In this document: piece by piece, positions 61,001-64,000 of the stretch
How positions within the stretch are numbered: position 1 is the first letter of the stretch
Layout of the letters: every line of letters begins with the position of its first letter
NCBI GenBank assembly: GCA_028875655.1
Contig: JAPPCX010000009.1
Location: 1 to 64,000 of the forward strand
From: Chloroflexota bacterium
Lineage (GTDB): Bacteria > Chloroflexota > Dehalococcoidia > Lucifugimonadales > UBA3495
Direction: 5' to 3'
Length of the DNA: 64,000 nt
The notes under the pieces: generated by a model
The model's input: only the letters and a program-made list of their open reading frames with translations
Databases searched by the model: none
Told to the model about the DNA's origin: nothing
Program-made: the position numbers and the translations under genes

Positions 61001-64000
61001 ACGGCGAGCGCGGCGACCATCGGCGTCGCGGACAACGACCCGGCCAGGCCGTACGTCAAGCCCGAGATCAGCGTGGTCGCCGGCCCCGCCATCACCGAGG
61101 GCGAGGACGCCGTCTTCACCATCTCGGCCGACCCCCCACAGGACCAGAAGCTGCGGCTCTTCATCTCCGTCCGCCAGGAGGGCAGGTTCCTCCAGAGCGG
61201 CGGCGAAGACCGCTACTTCACCATCCCGCCCTCGGGCAGCGCCACGCTGACGGAGCCCACCATCGACGACGACATCATCGAGGACGACGGCACGATCACC
61301 GTGTACATCGTGTACCAGCGCGGGTACAACCTGTCCGCCAACTGGAAGGCGACCCTCAACGTCGCCGACAACGACACGGTGCAGGCGGACACCCGCGAGC
61401 CGCGCACCGACATCACCTGGGCCGACTTCTGGGCGCCCTACGAAGACCTGATTACCGAGATTGAGAACCACCGCGACAATCCGCCGGTGCTGGTCCTCGC
61501 CAGGCAGCACGCCGACTTCTGGGACCGGGTGCTGCTGGCCTTCGGCCGCGAGGTGGATGACACGTCGCTGACGGCGATGACCGTCGCCGAGGCGGAAGAC
61601 CACCAACTGCAAGGCAAGGAGAAGTTCGACCGCATCGCGCCGGCGCTCAAGGAGATCTACGACAACGGCCCGCCGCCGGTGAACCCCGGCGACCCGCCCG
61701 AGCAGACCACGGCCTTCCCGACGTACATCCCGATCACCGGCGGGATCACGTTCAAGACGCTGACCCTGACCGACTACTTCTCCGACCCGGAGGGCGCAGA
61801 CCTGACCTTCACCGCCACAATCAGCGGCACGACGATGACCGCGACCGTCAACGGCGCGGACCTGACCCTGGCCCTCAACAACGGGCTCAGCCGCGGCGGC
61901 GGAGACCTTACGGTGACCGCCTCCGACGGTCAGCTCACCGACACCGCCACGGCCCACGTCGTGGTCGGCTGCGGCACCAGCGCCACCTGGAACGAGAGTT
62001 GGGGCTTCTGCACCGCCGCCGCGAGCAGCAACTCCTTCAGCGGCTCGGCGCAGGGCGACGGTCCGAACACCGTGGACCGGACCGACCCCGACAACCACAT
62101 CAACCGCTACGAGGACGAGCACACCGCCCAGGTCACCCTATCCGAAGGCGCGCCGAGCGCCGTCATACTCGTGCGCGTCTACCCCGACGTGCTCAGCGAC
62201 CGCGACTCAAACGGCGTCCTGCAGGGCAGCAACGACAGCACCTGCGGGATGCGCGGCTACCTGACCATCCAGGACGCCAAAACCACGATCAGCGGCGATG
62301 GCCTCAGTCTCATGAATGATAGCGGCACCGAAACGGGCACGTGGTCGGTGCGGGTTACCGGCAACGGGTTCACCAACAGCCCGGCGAACGCGAAGAACAG
62401 GCAGGGCACCGCCGACGTGGCGGGCACCGGCAACCCCGGCTGGAACGACAGCGGCTGCGGCAACGCGGCGCTGACGGAGCACAAGTACCGCGAGGTGCGC
62501 GTCGAGCACACCCTGCCCGCGGATGACGGCGTGCCCGGCACGGATCTCACCGGCATCAAGCTCATGTACCACGACATCGGCAGCTCCGGCACCACAGTGC
62601 AGGGCATCCACGAAGTGATGCTGGTCAGGCTCCAGGACACCATCGACGCGGTGAAGATCGGCTCGCTCTCGGGGATCGACGAGTCGCGCATCATCGGCGA
62701 GGGCACGGGACCCAGAAGCCATGATCTGATCCTGGTCAGCGACGACAAGCTGGTCGGCTATGTGGCCGTCGTGGTGGACGGCGGCAAGGACAACATTCGG
62801 CCCGACCTGACGCAGGCAACGTCCAATCCGCAGAACGGCTGGTGGACCCTGCTCGACAGCTCGAACCGCTCGACGTACATGACCACGACGATCTGGGCCC
62901 ACATCGGCCAGAACGTGCTGCCCAAGTGGAGCTCCTCGGGGACGTACGCCGTCAGCACCGGCGTCTGGCACAACAATGCGCTGTGGATTCGCGGCGCGTC
63001 GGGCGACTACGCCGCCGGCGACGAGCCCGGCGGCGCCAACGACGGCTGGCAGCCCCTGATCATGTCCGGCAATATGTTCACGTCGGGCTACGCGGGCTCC
63101 AACAACGGCGCCGGCCGCGCCACCCCCGAGACGGTCTACGCCTGGACGCCGCAAGGCAGCTACGTAGAGGGCGAGTTCGTGTGGAACGAGCACAACACCA
63201 AACTGTACATCCGCACCGCCGAGGGCTTCGTCTCCCCCGTCGACAACTTCGAAGAGAAGATGTTCGTCGCCTACCGCGACAACGGCCCCGCCATGCAGCT
63301 CGGCCTGCGCCTCAGCGGCGGCGGCAAGTGGCCCTGGATCGACAACCAGAACTGCTTCTTCAACGCGCCCAACCTGGGCGGCGCGGTGCGCGCCTGCACC
63401 ATATCGTGGAACTGGCCGGAAAACGGCTACTACCAGAATGACCAGACGCTCGAGCTCTGGTGGGTGGAGCTGGAAGAGTACGACCCGCACGCGCCGGTGA
63501 AGTTCCGCACCAAGCTGAGCACCCTCACCCTGCGCGACAGCGGCACCCCCGACGGCCCCAGGTCGTACCCCGTGCCGCACACCGGCAACTACTGGATCGA
63601 GTTTGAGAATCTACGCGGCTCCGGCTACAGCGGCAGTGCCACCCAGAAGCTCAGCGAGCAAGGGGGAGAGAATAATCACACGGATGTCAAGGGCTACATC
63701 GTGACCGCCAGCAACCCAATCCAGTCCGGCGGCAACAACGATCGCGTCGTCGCGGTGGAGGTGCGGCGCGGCACCTCGGCGAACGGCGCGCGCGCCAACC
63801 ACCGGCAGCCGCTCAACAAGTTCGTCGGACGCGGCTCGTTCGCCATCAACGGCAAGGCGCACCGCGATCTCTACCTCCTAGACGAGGATCCGAAGCCGTG
63901 CAACCTGTCCGGCTACGAGTACAGCTGCTTCGGCGGCGAGGGCAACTGGACGAAGGTTTCGGGTGCGAACAGATGGCGGACGCCGATCAACCTGGCGGTG
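58058..64000 (+). CDS. Very large secreted Calx-beta repeat surface protein (3' end outside window)
   Basis: An open frame of 1981 codons that runs off the window without a stop. An N-terminal signal (about residues 10-42) ends AQA. A helical repeat with W.R.L, LEALG and W.R.A appears near residues 60-125, again at about 365-445, and in weaker form near 1145-1205. Eight Calx-beta domains (residues about 145-355, 450-1108) have VTEGG or ITEGG starts, SGDF, and GSVTATV. An Ig/cadherin-like domain (SDPEGADLTFTAT) is near 1240. The last 650 residues match nothing I know. The protein is likely exported and surface-attached or released, and Ca2+-binding in the Calx-beta domains. GGGGAGGTG stands 6 bases before the ATG. 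Confidence 0.85.
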   Translation, partial: MTAARWRRPLLGLAFLAVMAVLGASFMLLSNLSGPGNTAQAADSDCSSYLPSDRITVTEVTGWRNALDPAKAAPGIKRWNRVLEALGEDTGTNVSPMTAEQAQEISDWLKNQRWDRTARTLSGLEECAEADNGNGGGNPPPPTPEISISGGTAVTEGGNATYTLSASPAPSADLDVSVSVSQSGDFASSTGTQTVTITSGGSATLPVGTDDDSVDEADGSVTATVNSGSGYTVGSAGAATVAVSDNDVPEVSVSGGPGVTEGGDAVFTLSASPTPHAALPVSVSVTQSGDFATTGTQTVTIPTGGSYTLSVSTDDDGADEANGSVTATVNAGNGYTVGSAGAATVNVADNDVTQQDDDEAACLPADAVDADEVKDWRDGLHPVDAAPGVRRFNRVLEALGVDTGTDERAMKYQEAQAIYDRLQNTRWDRIARTLTAMQRDNCDATPPPADPVVSIAGGAAITEGGSAVFTITASPVPSANLDVTVSVTQSGDFTSGAGAQTVTIPSTGSATLSVGTTNDNVDEADGSVTATVNSGSGYTVSGSASAATIGVEDDDDPAPSDPVVSISGGSAITEGGSAVFTVSASPAPSANLDVTVSVTQSGDFGATTGTQTVTIPTSGSATLSVGTTNDNVDEADGSVTATVNSGSGYTVSGSAGAATIGVEDDDDPAPSDPVVSISGGSAITEGGSAVFTVSASPAPSANLDVTVSVTQSGDFGATTGTQTVTIPTSGSATLSVGTTNDNVDEADGSVTATVNSGSGYTVSGSAGAATIGVEDDDDPAPSDPVVSVSGGSAITEGGSAVFTLTARPAPAANLDVSVSVTQSGDYGAATGTQTVSIPTGGSYTLTVATTNDGVDEADGSVTAAVNGGAGYTVSSTAGSATVNVSDDDVPEISISGGSAVTEGGNAVFTITASPAPAADLDVAVSVTQSGDFTSGAGAQTVTIPTSGSATLSVGTTDDGADETDGSVTATVSSGSGYTVSGTASAATIGVADNDPARPYVKPEISVVAGPAITEGEDAVFTISADPPQDQKLRLFISVRQEGRFLQSGGEDRYFTIPPSGSATLTEPTIDDDIIEDDGTITVYIVYQRGYNLSANWKATLNVADNDTVQADTREPRTDITWADFWAPYEDLITEIENHRDNPPVLVLARQHADFWDRVLLAFGREVDDTSLTAMTVAEAEDHQLQGKEKFDRIAPALKEIYDNGPPPVNPGDPPEQTTAFPTYIPITGGITFKTLTLTDYFSDPEGADLTFTATISGTTMTATVNGADLTLALNNGLSRGGGDLTVTASDGQLTDTATAHVVVGCGTSATWNESWGFCTAAASSNSFSGSAQGDGPNTVDRTDPDNHINRYEDEHTAQVTLSEGAPSAVILVRVYPDVLSDRDSNGVLQGSNDSTCGMRGYLTIQDAKTTISGDGLSLMNDSGTETGTWSVRVTGNGFTNSPANAKNRQGTADVAGTGNPGWNDSGCGNAALTEHKYREVRVEHTLPADDGVPGTDLTGIKLMYHDIGSSGTTVQGIHEVMLVRLQDTIDAVKIGSLSGIDESRIIGEGTGPRSHDLILVSDDKLVGYVAVVVDGGKDNIRPDLTQATSNPQNGWWTLLDSSNRSTYMTTTIWAHIGQNVLPKWSSSGTYAVSTGVWHNNALWIRGASGDYAAGDEPGGANDGWQPLIMSGNMFTSGYAGSNNGAGRATPETVYAWTPQGSYVEGEFVWNEHNTKLYIRTAEGFVSPVDNFEEKMFVAYRDNGPAMQLGLRLSGGGKWPWIDNQNCFFNAPNLGGAVRACTISWNWPENGYYQNDQTLELWWVELEEYDPHAPVKFRTKLSTLTLRDSGTPDGPRSYPVPHTGNYWIEFENLRGSGYSGSATQKLSEQGGENNHTDVKGYIVTASNPIQSGGNNDRVVAVEVRRGTSANGARANHRQPLNKFVGRGSFAINGKAHRDLYLLDEDPKPCNLSGYEYSCFGGEGNWTKVSGANRWRTPINLAV
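59738..60403 (+). repeat. Near-identical 333-bp tandem Calx-beta modules
   Basis: Two consecutive modules of 333 bp (111 codons) are almost identical at the DNA level; in the stretch compared I saw only isolated changes. Neighbouring modules are clearly more diverged, so this duplication is recent. Confidence 0.85.

Noticed and set aside
58619-62122. Open frame of 1167 codons on the minus strand, opposite the giant gene
   Set aside because: Its translation is a low-complexity string of Val, Gly, Arg and Asp that mirrors the repeat DNA. The + strand frame has a signal peptide, a ribosome binding site and recognisable Calx-beta domains.
62207-63580. Minus-strand open frame of 457 codons opposite the giant gene
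   Set aside because: No ribosome binding site or domain. It is antisense to the sequence-rich C-terminal part of the giant protein and is a result of high GC.

Overview
This is a GC-rich bacterial chromosome window that looks like Chloroflexota, perhaps the Dehalococcoidia/SAR202 side. The assignment is an inference from protein style and gene mix, not from a marker phylogeny. Genes are dense, many starts carry a clear AGGAGG-type ribosome binding site, and several starts are GTG or TTG. Intergenic gaps hold small palindromic dispersed repeats of kinds common in environmental genomes.

Layout. 0-9.8 kb: a hydroxyisobutyrate dehydrogenase-like enzyme, a CCA-enzyme-family nucleotidyltransferase, a zinc-ribbon protein, an MDR dehydrogenase, a lipoprotein, proS behind a FitA/VapC-type toxin-antitoxin pair, a TPR protein and an acyl-CoA-dehydrogenase-like flavoprotein. 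9.8-15.3 kb: ispG, a lactonase-like propeller, mutM, an alkyltransferase-like (ATL) DNA-damage protein and a monooxygenase. 15.3-24.7 kb: copper amine oxidase, an alpha/beta hydrolase, an NHL propeller, rplS, priA, an aspartic-protease pair and fhs. 24.8-29.8 kb: a def-cca-secD-secF operon. 29.7-40.6 kb: an alcohol dehydrogenase, nfo, the ybeY-zincin-pgpA operon, an amidohydrolase, an MFS transporter, a Uma2 nuclease, a PAC2 protein and an M20 peptidase. 40.6-47.6 kb: leftward genes for translation and molybdenum cofactor (pheS, pheT, moeA, an acidic protein, infC, rpmI, rplT). 47.8-55.6 kb: Rieske ferredoxin, then a leftward catabolic-looking cluster, two related esterase-like hydrolases and a lipoprotein. 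55.7-58 kb: tRNA-Arg(CCG) with a decayed serine-recombinase element beside it. 58.06 kb to the window end: one open surface-protein gene of at least 1981 codons with eight Calx-beta domains.

The most notable content is a leftward cluster (48.2-53.1 kb) holding two selenoprotein genes that ordinary gene calling splits at an in-frame TGA. One is an AhpD-like protein with a CxxU motif. The other is a UGSC-family protein. Each TGA is followed by a short hairpin placed like a bacterial SECIS. Between and beside them lie a FlK-like thioesterase, an SDR, a hydroxyisobutyrate dehydrogenase-like enzyme and two unrecognised proteins, which together suggest a selenium-dependent redox or catabolic module.

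Other points worth attention: infC appears to start at ATA; ybeY carries an in-frame copy of a dispersed repeat; a 107-residue unknown protein occurs twice with about 300 bp of conserved C-rich upstream DNA; and a C10 tract precedes the giant surface-protein gene.
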